A stretch of 58,320 bases of DNA from Brachionus koreanus (GCA_016987375.1 PJRA01000435.1:89965-148284), one strand, 5' to 3'; counted from the stretch's first letter, positions 9,812 to 22,487 are shown. Numbers and translations are program-made. Notes: a model not told the origin generated them from the sequence alone.

Positions 9812-12800
9812 TCAATAAATAAAAACAAACCCAATTTTTTTGTGTAGTTCCTCATCTATGTTTTGTTTAGAGTACAAACCAATGGGTGAATTGTATTGTA
9901 AATTGACTACTCTAGGACCTTTGGGCTGTTGAGGTTGAGGATGACCAAAAGTAGAAGCCGTTTGAAAAGACTGTGAAGAAGGTTGCTGCTGATCCTCATA
10001 AATATTAAAACCGGTTTTTTTAAGGCTGTGTCTCCATTCGGGAACATGTGGTACCGTGTTCTCGAATTCAAATTTAACCCCCTGAGAAGCACTTGGGGGA
10101 CTAAACGCAACATGATTATAGGACTTTGCTAAGTTGTAAGCGGGAAAAGAGCTAGGCGGTACTTGAACGTGATGAGCATTTACGGCTCGTTTTAGAGAGC
10201 TTTGAATTTGATTGACCATTTTTTTATCGTTGAACGGGATAGGATTTTTGTTTGTGTTAGGGAAGTTGTAAGCGGTGCTGAAAGCGGGTGCAGGCGCATG
10301 AATTTGCTCAAAATTGGTTTTTGGCAGTGGAACCACAGCTGTCGTATGAGATGGGTGATAACGTTTTACGTTTGGCCTAGAGCTAATTGACGAAATACCC
10401 GCCGGCAATATCGGACTTCCGGTTTGACTCAAAATCGGCTTCGGATCTTTTACTTTCTCAATTGGTCTACTTCTAATATAACTCTTTTAAAAAGAACTGA
10501 TTAAGAATTTATTTGTTTTAGAATTTTTTTTTCTGTATTACAGGAAGAGGATCTTCGGCATAAAATAAATTTGCTTGTGGCTGGTTGTATAAACTTCGAT
10601 TTATAGGCGGCTGCGAGTTAAATGTAACTGTTGATGTTGGCCTATGATATGCATGCATTCTGGGCAAAGTTTGTGAACCAGAGTATAGAATACCTCTGAA
10701 AAAAAGACTATATATATTTTTGTTCAAAAAAAATCAACAATTAGAGATTTTTAAATTAAATTGAAAGTATATTCAAATATTTTTAAAATTGTTATTTTCT
10801 GTTGCTAATATTTTAAAAAATATAAATATTAATTAATTAAATTATTTTATTTTAGTCTTCTCTTAGTTAATAGATAGACTTTATCTTAATTTTTAAAGCA
10901 TTTTCTTTTTGCTTAAAAAAGTCATTTTAATATAAGTTTCTTCACACCTAAAGATTTAAATATTTATTTTTTAATCAATTTGATTTATTTCTCAAATCAA
11001 TAATTCTTATTCAATAAAATGATTAAATCTTAATTTCTAACAGTGTAACATGCTTTTTTAATTAAGTAGTCAAAAACTCAATTGAGAATTTTTTGTTTTT
11101 CTTAAAATTTGAGGACCGTCAGGTAATAATCAATGATCACCAGTCCAGTTAATAAGTGTCAAAAATGATTGATTTTATGAAAACAAATAAAAAAATTGGG
11201 ATTAAGCCAGATTGGACTCAAAGTTAAAAGTTTTAGAAGTAAATAGAATCTAGTCTAAATATATTTAAAAATTCACAAAAAATAAGAATAGAAAAATAAC
11301 TGTATAAAGCTCGTCTATTCGTTTAAAAAAAATTAAGAAAATTAAAAGAAAAAAAGAGAAGCTTTTTATTTAAAAATTAATGTTATATTAAATATTCAGC
11401 GGATCATGTTTGTCGTATGAATATGTCATTGATTTATGTAAACATTTTCTCATAAATAATTTTCTCATTTAAGTTTGTTGACTCCCAAATCAAATAAAAA
11501 ATGGAATTATATGATATCTCAATATTTTTAATTTTTATAAAATATTCAAATGATCTCCTAAAAAATAGATTTTTTTTTACTACTAGATAATTTTTTTTTT
11601 AATTTTTATTTTTAATTTTATTCTTTACTTTCTATTTTTAGAAATATAACTCTGCCATGGAACTTGAACTTAATTTAGATAAATAAATCATGTTTTTTAA
11701 ATAAGTATAGAATTTTTTTTGTGCAAATAAATTTGCACTCTAATTTATCTGAATAACATTTTTTTAAATTCAATCAAAAAAATTGATCAATTACAAGAGT
11801 TGAATGTATTTTAAAAGACAGTTATGTGTTTCTAATGTCAAAAATTCATTATCCGAGCCTATTTTATTAATTCACTTGTGGTAAATACAACTTTCTTAAA
11901 ATAAAGTGATAAATATTTTTAAACAGATAAATAATCAAACAATAATTGCTTTGTTTGAGTTTATATAATATTTTTTTAAAATTGTATCAAAATTTGTATC
12001 AAAAAAATCTGCATAGAATTGGAAAAAGAGCTTTTTGCAGTACTCACATATATTGATTTAAATATTGTCTATAAGAAAGAGACTAAAAAGCCTTTCAATC
12101 ACTGATTTTCAAATAAAATTTAACTCAGCAATATCTTTTTTTATAGACAGAAAGGTAGATTTGTGGCAAAATAAACTAACTCGGATGAACATAGGCATTA
12201 AGCAAGTTAAATGAACATAATAATGAAAGATTTTAGTTTCAATAGCCAAACAGAAGAGCTTGAAAATACTGACAGGAAATAGAAAACCATTTCTAGGGGG
12301 AAATATGTGCAAGGAGAACGAATATAAGCGCAGTCACGATGATTTTAAGCAAAATATTAAGCTACGCTTATCACATAATTTAAGACGTCAAATCTTAGAT
12401 TAAAAGACAAAGTTAAAAACAAGCATGTTAGACTCAAATAGATGCATAGCAGGTTCAACAAAATGGGAAAATACACGGTCTTTTAAAATACACTAGGAAT
12501 GAATAAAAGGCATAAAATATTTTTTCAATTTGTGTCAAACGGAACTAGTCATTGAATAAAATTAAGTACAAAAATTCGAATATATTTAATAAAATTAATC
12601 TATTTTTGTAATTGATTTGATTGTAATTTCTAAAAATATATTGAAATTAAATTTTTTTGATCAAATTTGATCAAAATTTTTACTTTGCCAAATTTTTCTC
12701 TTTCTATCAATTTTTGGATCCTAAATTTTTATTTTCTAAAAAATTCCCTTACAACAAAATGTCACCTAAGCTTCTTTGAAGTCAATGCGTCATACGACTG

Positions 12801-13976
12801 TTATTAAACAAAAATTACAAAATATAATTTGTTTTTAAAAAAAAAAAACGAAATTTACTTATTAATTTGAAAAAAAATCTAATAATAAAAATGGATAATA
12901 TTATTTTACTTTGAAATTTTCGTAAATTTAAAAATTTATATTGAATATTTTAGTGAGACCTATTGGAATACTGATGATCGCTAAAATTTTCGCATTTTTC
13001 AGATTCAACTAAAAAAATTGACTTTTAAAAGTAAAGAAATTTTAAAAAAGTTTTAAAAATAAAAATTTTTTTTTGCTAAAAAAGGTTTTATTGGTCTTAA
13101 TGTAATTACATAATGGACTCTTAGTGACGTTAGAATAGCTGTTAAACAATTTGATTCATTTATATCAAGAATAAAAGCAAAAACAGTTGTTGCACAAAAT
13201 TACTTAGAAAAAAAACTACGAGTCTAAAATTCAAAAAAAAAAACTTCTTAAAAATAATAAAAAGTTCAATTTTGGCAGAATTGAATGAATGTTTAAGCAC
13301 TTAAATAAAAAGCTTAGACAAAAAATATACAAGTAAATGTGAATAAATTAGCTTGAATAGAGAAAATTTTGTGATTTTTAAACAACATATAGAACTTAAT
13401 TAAAGGCAAAATCTGGCTTTAGAAAAGAATGAATGTTGGCTGCTGAATCTTTAAAAATAGAGTCTTAAATAATTTTGGTTTAAGGAGTTGAATAGAATTT
13501 AGTAAATAATAGCTTTAGACTTATTCTAGTCTTAAAAAAAAACATTTTGAAAATTTCGATTAATTGATTCAAGTTATCGAAAATTTAACATTTTTTTTCT
13601 AAGTTACCTTCTAATGTTTAAATGAAGAGATCCACCAGTATGTTTAATTAATTCATTAGCTTGCTGATGCGTCATTAAAGCTGTGTCCTTGTGCTCAATT
13701 GCCAGTATTATGTCGCCCCTTTGTAGTTCACCTGCCGATGGACTGCCGGTGAAAACCTTAAAAAAATTTCTAAGAATTTTTTTTTTTTAAATAAAGTTGA
13801 ATAAAATAATTTAAAAATTTTTTGTTGTTGTAAAAATTGATTAGATCACAAAAGGCTTTTACCCTTTGTATGGTCAACGGTTTGTGAAAGTCCCGACCAC
13901 CTTCCATTCGAAAGCCCCATGGCGTCGATAGGCTGTCTCGGTACAAACTGACATAGAAATCGTATGCAGACGACAT
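9812..13976 (-). CDS. PDZ and Zasp-like-motif (ZM) protein, Zasp/ALP-Enigma family
   Basis: Four minus-strand exons, 13976-13863, 13756-13608, 10695-10542 and 10483-9812, join with phases 0, 2 and 0 to give 362 residues. Exons 1-2 form a PDZ domain (about residues 5-88): the carboxylate-binding loop is STPWGFRMEGGRDF, followed by PLTIQRV and GELQRGDIILAIEHKD, typical of Zasp and PDLIM proteins, whose PDZ binds alpha-actinin at Z-discs. Exons 3-4 are Pro/Ser/Gln-rich linker. Near the C-terminus lies a ZM motif (VVNLQYNSPIGLYSKQNIDE), which also contacts alpha-actinin. The inferred role is a cytoskeletal scaffold in striated muscle or focal adhesions. No LIM domain is visible: the frame stops at 9812 soon after the ZM motif, with AATAAA just beyond. 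A GTTTGT donor at 9830 could lead to LIM exons, but none was found down to 8.7 kb. The 2.9-kb intron between exons 2 and 3 is the longest here. Confidence 0.82.
10696..13607. other. Long intron of the PDZ-ZM gene, nothing recognised
   Basis: AT-rich with no exon, transposase or RNA gene identified. A 67-codon minus-strand frame at 12109-12312 lacks any domain. A somewhat more complex patch at 12290-12480 has no open frame. Confidence 0.4.
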
Positions 13977-15780
13977 TTAAATTTAAAAAATGAGCTTATC
14001 CTTCAAAATTTGAAAGAATCTGTAGAAAAAATAAATTTTCTTTAGCTTTGATATTTATTTATCTTAGAAAGTCGAGCTAATTTTATCTATTGGAATTTTT
14101 TTCCACAGTAAAATTCATAATTTTCTAAATATTTATTTAATAGACTCAAAGTTTAAGAATTAAGGCTGTGATTTTGTGTTAAAGTGGTGATTCGGGAACG
14201 AATAGAAAACAGCCAAAATGAATATAAATTACTTTGGCTTGAATGAGAAATGATAGAGCACTCGACTCGAAAAAGCTTGCTGCTAGCAATTAAATCAAAT
14301 AAGTATTTCGCAATTTGGATAAATCTAGTATTCAATTTCAAGAGATGCAGAAAAGGTACGCTACGAAAAACTCAAGCCAGATTATGGTAAAAACAAAAAA
14401 AGAGCTAAAAGTTTCTTAATTATGATAATTCAAGGAAAGGCTTGGATTTTCTGACAACATTTTGTTCAATTACGCAACTCATATAATCGATTATTAAATT
14501 TTAATTTACACATTAGTATCAAACTGATTGGGTAAAATCGATCCATTAAATGGATAAAATTAACCTCATCTTGGCTCACAATGCGTTCTGGATGTACCCA
14601 ATCATGTATTCTAAGTGTTTGCTGTATTTTAAGCTTAAATAAAAAAATAAAGAAATATGATCAATAAAGTTAAGATTTGCGCTTTACAAAATCTCATTTG
14701 TATATTTAGAGGAAAAATTTTATTTTTAGATTCTAGATAGATTGATTTTTTTTCTTGGGATTGTTAGGCAAGCTATTTTATTTATTTGTATGAAATCGGA
14801 TAGCAAAGTCGAGTTAATTCGCAAAAAAAAATTCCATATATTTCTATACTAAAATTGATTTGAAAAATGGTTTTTCGCTAAACTAATTTGATTGATTTTC
14901 TGGATGCAAAGATAAATTTTTCATCAATGTCAAAGAACAAAAATCAGATGCTAGAAACAAACCAAAGGCTGACTGACTATCTCATTCAGATAGGCGTTGC
15001 TTTTCTAGTTTGTACGGCTCTTTGAGTGCTAATTTAAAATATCTGATAAAAAATCCAAAATAAATTTATAATTTTTTTTCTCATTTTTCTAATCAAAGCA
15101 GTTTATTAATCAATTTTATTTTAAAAAGTTAAAATTATTTTTTCTTTAAACAATAATAATGATGATCATTTTACAAGATAATTCGAGAAGCAGCATACCA
15201 TTTTTTCTCATCATAGAAATGATCTACCTCGCAATATCATATTCACTATTTATTTATCAATTTATTTTTAAGATAATGAATTAAAAGAAAAAAATTAAAT
15301 TTCAGATTTTTTGTCGATGTTGGAAAATTTTATATTTTTGTAAATCTATAAATCAAAAAAACTTTTTATTTGAAAAATGAATTATTTTTTTGTTATAAAA
15401 TTCTAAATGTTAAACAAAGCATCTAACTATTAAGTAAACAAAATAAATGTTGATTTTACTGTGTGATGTGTTGAAAGGAAATTCCAAGTGGCCTTATTGA
15501 AATCTTGACTTGAAAAATTACACATTTTATCATTGAAAAAAAATAAAAAGTAGATCGAATCTTTAGATTTTCGTAAATTATAGTTTATGACCATATTTTT
15601 ATGTCTATGCTATTATTTATGTCTATGTTTAGTAAATGTTAAAGAATTTAAAAATTTACTTAAATTTAATTGAGAGACATATTCTTATTCTAACATATCA
15701 TAATACTACTGCCACTACCATTTAAAAATGGCCATAAGAGAGAGTTGAATAGATTTTTCAATTTTTTTAATGCCAATTAT
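13977..15780. other. Intergenic, apart from the exon-like block
   Basis: No gene recognised besides the block at 14565-14633. A less AT-rich patch at 14930-15040 has no long open frame. Confidence 0.4.
14565..14633 (-). other. Isolated exon-like block, 23 codons
   Basis: On the minus strand, TTTATTTAAG precedes an open 69-base block that ends at GTTAAT. It reads LKIQQTLRIHDWVHPERIVS then QDE, phase 0 at both ends. It lies upstream of the PDZ-ZM start exon but cannot be read into it, because stops precede that ATG. It could be an alternative 5' exon joined to the second PDZ exon, or chance. Confidence 0.25.
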
Positions 15781-15789
15781 TTTATATTT

Positions 15790-16304
15790 GGCAAAATGAA
15801 GTATAGTACGATTGTACTGTACGATTCCAGTACTATTCGTGATGAAAAAAGCTAACGATTCAACACATACTTTTTTTATACACCCACCCTGAGTACAGCT
15901 TAAGAAAAAAATTTTAGACCCTTTTAAAATTTAAAAAAAAAAAAACACATTTTTTATTTTTTTATTATAATTACTTTGAATAGTAAAAATTTGTACGATT
16001 CAAGGGTTATCAAAAATTTTGTACAAAAAATATTGTACATTGTGTACAAACTTCTATTTTAGCAAAATAACCAATCGTACTAGTAGTTTATTAAAAAAAA
16101 GAAAAAAAAATTTTAGCCTCTGTATTTGAAACATGAGGGTCCATCAGAATAAAAAATATTTCATTCTACCAAAAAAAAAAACTTCATGTACACTCTGTAC
16201 ATAAATTTGTACATCCGCTGTAAAAAAAACTCAGCCTGGAAATTAATTTCTAACCCAATAGTACAATAGTACAATAGTACAATCGTACTAAACTTCATGT
16301 TGCC
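15790..16304. mobile_element. 515-bp MITE with 29-bp terminal inverted repeats and 9-bp TSD
   Basis: The left end reads GGCAAAATGAAGTATAGTAC then GATTGTACT. The reverse complement of the right end reads GGCAACATGAAGTTTAGTAC then GATTGTACT, 27 of 29 matches. Both ends are flanked by TTTATATTT (15781-15789 and 16305-16313), a perfect 9-bp target duplication. No coding capacity. The interior is full of GTAC-centred words (GTACAATAGTACAATAGTAC near 16261, TGTACACTCTGTACATAAAT near 16188). A 9-bp duplication is typical of the Mutator superfamily, so a MULE-type MITE is the best guess; an 8-bp reading would suggest hAT. Confidence 0.8.
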
Positions 16305-16313
16305 TTTATATTT

Positions 16314-16620
16314 CTGCTATGTTTGAATAAAAAATTTCTCTATTAATTTAATTAAAAATAAAAAACAATTGATCTATTTTCAAACAAATTAGACAACATT
16401 TAAGAAGTTTGGTTAATCCGGACTTCAAGCGTTAGCAATGCAATTATCATTTTTTTATTATGTAGGATTAAAAAATTTTGCATTTTTTAAAAAGTCGGAT
16501 ATTTTTGATTCTAAATCTTTAAAAAAAATTTAAAAAAATTAATTAAACAAAATTGAATGCTTTTCAATATGAAATGTCTAACTCGTTGTATGTTCAATTA
16601 TAAAAAAAATTATAAAACAG
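16314..16620. other. Intergenic, nothing recognised
   Basis: AT-rich spacer between the MITE and the mariner remnant. Confidence 0.4.
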
Positions 16621-16634
16621 AAACATTAAATGAA

Positions 16635-17270
16635 GTTTTTGAAATTTCGATAATGTTACGTCATTATTGGAAAAAAGGGCCTATAAGCAGCAGCAATTAC
16701 TCGTGAAATATGTTTAGTGGAAGGTGTAAATGTATTTAAAGTAACAAGGTTTCAAGATTAGTTACTCGCCGATCATCTAATGACCTTAAACATCACAATT
16801 GACGATAACTAACTTACGTTGCTGAGTTGTTTCTCATGATTTTACAGATTTCGATTTCCAACAACAAAAAATTTTCTAGATAAACGATTTTTCAGATGGA
16901 TCATTATTATTGTTGAGAAGCGGATCTATTTTCGAAATTATGATAGCAGCAATCAATGGTTGGATTCATCTCCACCAGCTCAGCCAGTCGTAAAAAGAGA
17001 AAACATTGATAAGAAGGTGGTGTTGTGTTTTTGGTGAAATTTCTGAGGGATAATACATTTTAAACAGGTTCCAGACGGTCTAGCTATTATGGAGAACTTG
17101 ATTCTGAACAATTAGAACCAAAATATGCTTCACTTCAAGAAAATTATTCTTCTTTGGTCAACCGAAGGCTAGATTTGTTCCTTCAAGATAATGCTACACA
17201 TATTATAGCTAAAAGACTAGATGGCTGCATAGAGTTTTCGAGAGGATTTTTATTGATGTTTTTCTTATTA
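16635..17270 (+). pseudogene. Degenerate mariner-family transposase
   Basis: Frame fragments in order: LRHYWKKGP, then after a frameshift AAAITREICLVEGVNVFKVT (N-terminal helix-turn-helix region), then RIYFRNYDSSNQWLDSSPPA followed by QPVVKRENIDKKVVLCFW (catalytic core), and later FLQDNATHIIAKRL, which keeps the second catalytic Asp in the QDNA motif. The first catalytic Asp (DEKW in the family) is replaced by Val (VEKR). There are many stops and frameshifts. I found no terminal inverted repeats. An old, dead copy. Confidence 0.75.
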
Positions 17271-19725
17271 TAATTTCTTTTCTAAATATTTCTAATTTTA
17301 AATAAATATTGATGAATTCATATGATCATTAAGTAGAATATGATCATAAGATTATTAAGTAATGTTATTTATTTCTAATCTTTCTTGTAATTTGAATTAT
17401 ATTTTTAATTATGATTTAAAATTTATAATCTTCAATGCTTATAATAATCATAAATGTAAAATTATAGCTGATAGAACTTATCTTTAAAATATACTAAAGG
17501 ATTCTATTTACCGATATTATTCCATACTAATTGAGAAAGTAGGACATATTCTTAAAATTAGAAATTTTATCCAATGTCCAATATAAGCAATTTTCTGTAT
17601 CTAAATATTTTAATTTAAAGTATTATGATTCTTCAATACATTTTATAAGTTTTATTTAATATGAAGATGAAATAGACTTAGATTTAGGATAAAAATACAA
17701 GCTACATTAATTAACTTATTTTTCAAACTGAAAATGAATCATATTAATGATTTCAGTCCTAATTTACATAATTTGTTATATATAAAGTTTTCATCTAACG
17801 TATTTTATTGCGTCTTTATGGTATTTAAGCTTTGTAATTCTTCTTTATATAATTCTTTGAAAATATCAAAATATTTCAAAACATTTTGTTTTTCTTTTTA
17901 TTTAAATTGTCCCAAATCACAGGTTTTTAAAATTTGAACTCAGATAACATAAATTAACAAGATAGTTTTTTCTCTAGAATTGTAAAATAACTTCTCAGCT
18001 TTAATTTATTACTAGAAGAACCGAGGATTTTTTTAGACCTCTTTTTAAAATAACTGAATCATAAATATTTTTTGATTGAAAAAAAAAATTATAAAATAGC
18101 TTTTAAATAACAAGTATTCTGTTTTCAATTCTTAAAAAATTTTAATTAATTTGTGAGAAAAAAATAAATAACTAAATTTGAAATTTTTAAATTTTTTAGA
18201 ATTAATGTTTGAATACAATTTTATAAAAATTAACAATTAATTTTTGAGTGAATATATTTTCTTTTTTAAACTATAGTTTAAAACCAAAAGAAGACCATTT
18301 TTTGAAGTCTTTGAAATCTTGTAAAATTTGCAATCTTTCTTGTGAAAATAAATGAATTACATGCAGTGATTGTGAAAATGATTTCCACTTAAAATTTGCT
18401 AATAAAACTAAATAGTGTGTTAATCCTTTTTTTATTTTTATTTATTTTTTTTGAGTTTAAATAAATAAATAAATTTTTTTACTAAAGTCAAGGTTATCTT
18501 GAGTATAAATTTTTTTATTTATTCTCAGATAACTTGAGTGAGAAATTTCAAAAATTTTTCATTTTAATAAAGATGTGTTTTACTTATTATATTAATTTTT
18601 ACATTACAGTTTTAAAATTAAAATCAATAAAAATAATAATATAATTACCACAATTAAAGCTTTTTTATTAATATACTGAATTTTTTCCATAATTGTAAAA
18701 TGGATATTTAACTGTCCATTATTCTTATCTCAATTTGTCCATGGGACTTAAACTTTAATTAAATAAATAAATAAATTAATATGATATTTTATTTATGAGA
18801 AATAAATGGTTTGTGTAACTCTCTTAGTCCATAAATAATTTCAGTTAATTTATGTCTTTAGTTTAACTGTGCAACAATATCACCTCATACGACTAGCAGC
18901 TTTTTTTGAGTAATTATTTTATTTGAATATTTTTTTCTTTTTAGTTATAAAACACAGTACTATCGAAATCTAACATGTTCAGATTGAGCAAAAAAAAATG
19001 GTCATAAACATGGCACTCATTTTTTTAAAAATTTTATTTAATGATTTTTGACGATTTTTTTATCGGTTAATAAATTAAATAAATTTCTTTAATTAATGTT
19101 GCGGACTTAATTCGTAGTTCCTCACTCAGTATCATTAGTACTTTACATATGTCAAGGACTAGTGATAAATTGTTACTAATGTATTTGTTATTTTTCTTTA
19201 TTATGGTTATATTCTCTCTCTTGTAAAAAGTAAAATTGTCTCGAATAAAAAATGTTTAAACCCTAAAACCGTCTTTTATTTAAAACCTCAACAGTAACTA
19301 TAAAAAATAACCGTTGGTTCAAGCACCTCCACTTGAAACCTCAACATTAATTTTTTAGTAAAAGCATCAAAATTGAAAAATAATTCTTATTTTGAACGAA
19401 ATATTAATAGTGAATGAATTTTTTTAACACAATCTCCATGTATAAGGCCACTTCTATTTTCCATAACCTTAATACAGAAAAAAAAGTCGAGTAAAAAACT
19501 ACTTCAAAAACCTTGATATTCAAAATAAAATCTTAAATTTCTATAAATTTTCAATTATAAAAACTGTATTTTTCTCATAAAATTTAAAAATATAAGCTTA
19601 CTAAGCTTTATCGAAAATTTTTTTCTTTATCTATTTTTTTCTTAAATATGCACAAGTCACAGCTATTAGGTTTAAAAAATTTGAAAAAATATAAAAATAT
19701 TTAAAATTTTAATTTAAAAAGAAAA
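17271..19725. other. Intergenic, AT-rich, repeats only
   Basis: Contains the dispersed repeat at 18011-18175. A 67-codon frame at 17734-17937 is Phe/Ser/Asn-rich and unconvincing. No RNA gene seen. Confidence 0.4.
18011..18175. repeat. Dispersed AT-rich repeat, copy 2
   Basis: Positions 18061-18170 align with 421-530. The preceding block, GAGGATTTTTTTAGACCTCT, resembles one end of the TTAA-flanked MITE at 33649-33854 read on the other strand (AGGGGTTTTTTAGACCCCTT). Possibly a decayed member of that family. Confidence 0.45.
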
Positions 19726-21551
19726 ATGTACAAAATTTTAACTTTAATTGCTATCTTATTCCTTTCTTATTTTAACGATATAAGATTTTTTCAAGCAGCT
19801 TATTGTAATGGAAAAGTAAGTAAATCAAAATTGCTACAAATGATCCTATTACTCAGTTCTTGATTTCAGCCTAGTCCAAATGCACAACCAAATTTAAACC
19901 CAATAATTAATGAGAAGCCAACTTTAGTCAAAGAAATAAAAAATGCTAAACTTTATAGAATTGGAACTGGTGATGATTCAATAAATGTGGTACATCTATG
20001 GGGCACACCCTATGAAATGGGTTTTGCTCATGGAACTATTGTAAAACAGGAATTAACTGGTCTAATTGAAGCTTTCTGGAAGTATATGGAAAGTGAAATT
20101 GTAATTTTAAAGCCAATTTTTTTATACCATAAAATTGCTTATTATATTAAATAAGATTTCCGGTATAAATGGAACGACCAAAGGATTTTTTAGGCCTGAC
20201 TTTTTAAAGCGTGTTGCTGATTTAGGGTAAATTTTCAATCTTTTGTAGTCTTATGTTTTTTAAATTGATTATAAATATGAAGACTTGATGTTGCTCTTGA
20301 TATCGAAAATGCCATTACCGAACGATACACTGGAACATATTTTCATGATGAAATCAAAGGTATGTCAGATGCAACTGGAATTGAAGAAAAAGTAAATAAT
20401 TTCATCTAAATTGCTCTTGTTTAATTTTTTTAAAGAAATTTAGAAGAATTCATTTGATCGGAGAACTAACGTGAATTAGATTTTTGATATTTTTTTTTAT
20501 TTTTTTTTGAGCTTGTTTCTTTAGAAAAGGAAGTTGTTCAATGTTCGGTGCATGGGGATCCGCCTTGCCAAATTCAAAGGGATTACTTCAATTAAGAGCA
20601 TTGGACTGGGTTGTTGATGGTTAAGAGATAAATAAATAAACAAATTTTTAATTTAAAAAAACTATGCTAATTTAAGGTGGCTTGCAGAATTTTCCTGAAA
20701 TAACTGTTTATCATCCAAATAAAAATGATAAAAATGGACAGTAAATTTAAAAAAAAAATATACAATTTCTTCTTATTCAACTATTGAATATTGTAAAGTG
20801 ATTTTGCTAATATTGGTTGGTCTGGTTGGATTGGATCAATTCAAGGCTACAGCTCAGCAAAATTGGCCATTTCAGAAATTGGTGTTTCTTATCCAGATGA
20901 GAGTTTTGGAAAAGAATCTCGTTTTGGAACACCATTTACGGTTGATTATTTTTAAAATTTAAATATAAAATTGTTGAATTAATTTAATACTTTTTAAGTA
21001 TGCTTTAAGAGATATATTACAATTTGATGAGACTTTTAATGATGCTTTTAATCGGTTAACGAAAGGCAAAAGAACTTGTAACTTAATTTTGGGTGTTGGA
21101 GATGGAAAAATAAATAAATTTAATAGTGTACAATACTCTGCATCAGTTGCAAATTTTATGAATGATACAACTCTTAAACCAGATGGTGATTGGCATCCAA
21201 AAATTAAAAATGTTGTCTACCATGGTATGGACTGGCTGTGTCCAAGTTTTAACGAGGTAATGGCAGCTCAAATTTCAAAGCTTTATGGTAATTTGACCCC
21301 AGAAAACGCTATTAGAGATGTCACAAGCATTGTTCAAACAGGATCTTTACTTATAACATATTATGATTTTAACAATGATGTTATTTACACGGCTAATGCT
21401 CGCGGCGATAACGAACATGGACCTAGAAATGCTTTTGACAGGTTTATAGATTATTTGAATGAAAACTTAAACTAATTATTTTTTAAAATTTAGATCATTT
21501 GTAAAAGTGAATATGACAGAGCTATTTGCTGAACAACCTCCTACAAATTAG
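19726..21551 (+). CDS. Secreted C45-family acyltransferase/amidase (dcd1-like)
   Basis: Ten exons: 19726-19815, 19870-20100, 20156-20226, 20283-20391, 20436-20470, 20525-20619, 20677-20740, 20799-20940, 20999-21441, 21494-21551. They join in frame to 445 residues. Introns are about 45-60 bases. Residues 1-27 form a signal peptide. Hallmarks of the acyl-CoA:6-aminopenicillanate acyltransferase-like (C45, Ntn-hydrolase) group, which includes Dictyostelium dcd1 acid-ceramidase-like proteins: GTPYEMGFAHG near residue 70; RRIHLIGELTKGSCSMFGAW, where the Cys would be the N-terminal nucleophile freed by autocleavage; LQLRALDWVVDGG; and the late MDWLCPSFNEVMAAQISKLY block. It probably cleaves or forms an amide bond on a lipid or N-acyl amino acid in lysosome or secretions; the substrate is unknown. 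The 35-base exon carrying HLIGELT is easily missed, and without it the active-site region looks broken. AATAAA follows at 21572. Confidence 0.85.
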
Positions 21552-22487
21552 ATAAATTGTTCCATCTACAAAATAAAATTTATCTAAGAACTTTATTTAA
21601 ATTTTTTTTTAGTTCGAAAATTAAAAAAATTTAAGATAGAAGAAATACTTTTTGTAATTGATTTTTATGTATTGTAAGTAGAATGACTAAAAATTATTTA
21701 ATGCAAGAAAAAACTACACCAAAATAAAAAATGAAATGAGCTCAAATAAAGTTTCTCTCAGTGATAGCTGCAAGATTTTTATTAATTTTGACAAAAAATA
21801 ACAATTTTGAATTGAGAAATTTATATTCATTATGAAAAAAAAATTAAAATTTATTGGAATAAATTTTTCCAAATTTAAAATTTCTATCTAATTATAAGTT
21901 TCTTTTTTTAAAAAAACAAACACGTTAGCTTGGATAAACGAAAAATTTTGTCAATTTTGTCAATTTGTCCTTTTGAAAACCCATTATGGCTTTGGTCAAA
22001 AAAATTTTTTATCAATAATATTAAAATCAACTTTTTTAAATAAACCTAAAAATTTAGATGAAAAATATTTTAAACTTTTTAAACGAGTTTATTAACTATA
22101 AACACAAATTAATCAATTATTTTATTTGAAATTTAGTTTTTTTTACTTGAAAATTCATTTAAAATTTTAAGTTTATATTTGTCTTTTTGATTAGTGATGA
22201 AAACCGTCAGTGTCATAAGCTTAATTTTTTAAAGGTTTGTTTTCACACCTGCCCATCAACTTTGTTCTTTTCTTTATTCAATTTAGGTTAATTTTCAATT
22301 GTCAGTATGGAGCTTGATGAAATGAAGAAGGGTCAGTGAATTTTAAGCAAGAAGAAAAAATGGTAGACCGGTTAGACAAAAAAATTAAAATAATTTTTTT
22401 GCAATTTTCGAAAAATTTCCAAAAATAAAATTTTTTGATAAAAATAAGTAAACAAATTTCAATTTTTGAAATATTTTATTTTAAATT
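21552..22487. other. Convergent intergenic spacer
   Basis: Spacer between the C45 gene (plus) and ALG3 (minus), both ending into it. Poly(A) signals AATAAA at 21572 (plus) and 22475-22480 (minus). No other feature recognised. Confidence 0.45.

Noticed and set aside
17734..17937. 67-codon plus frame rich in Phe, Ser and Asn
   Set aside because: Composition reflects AT-rich DNA; no splice context or domain.
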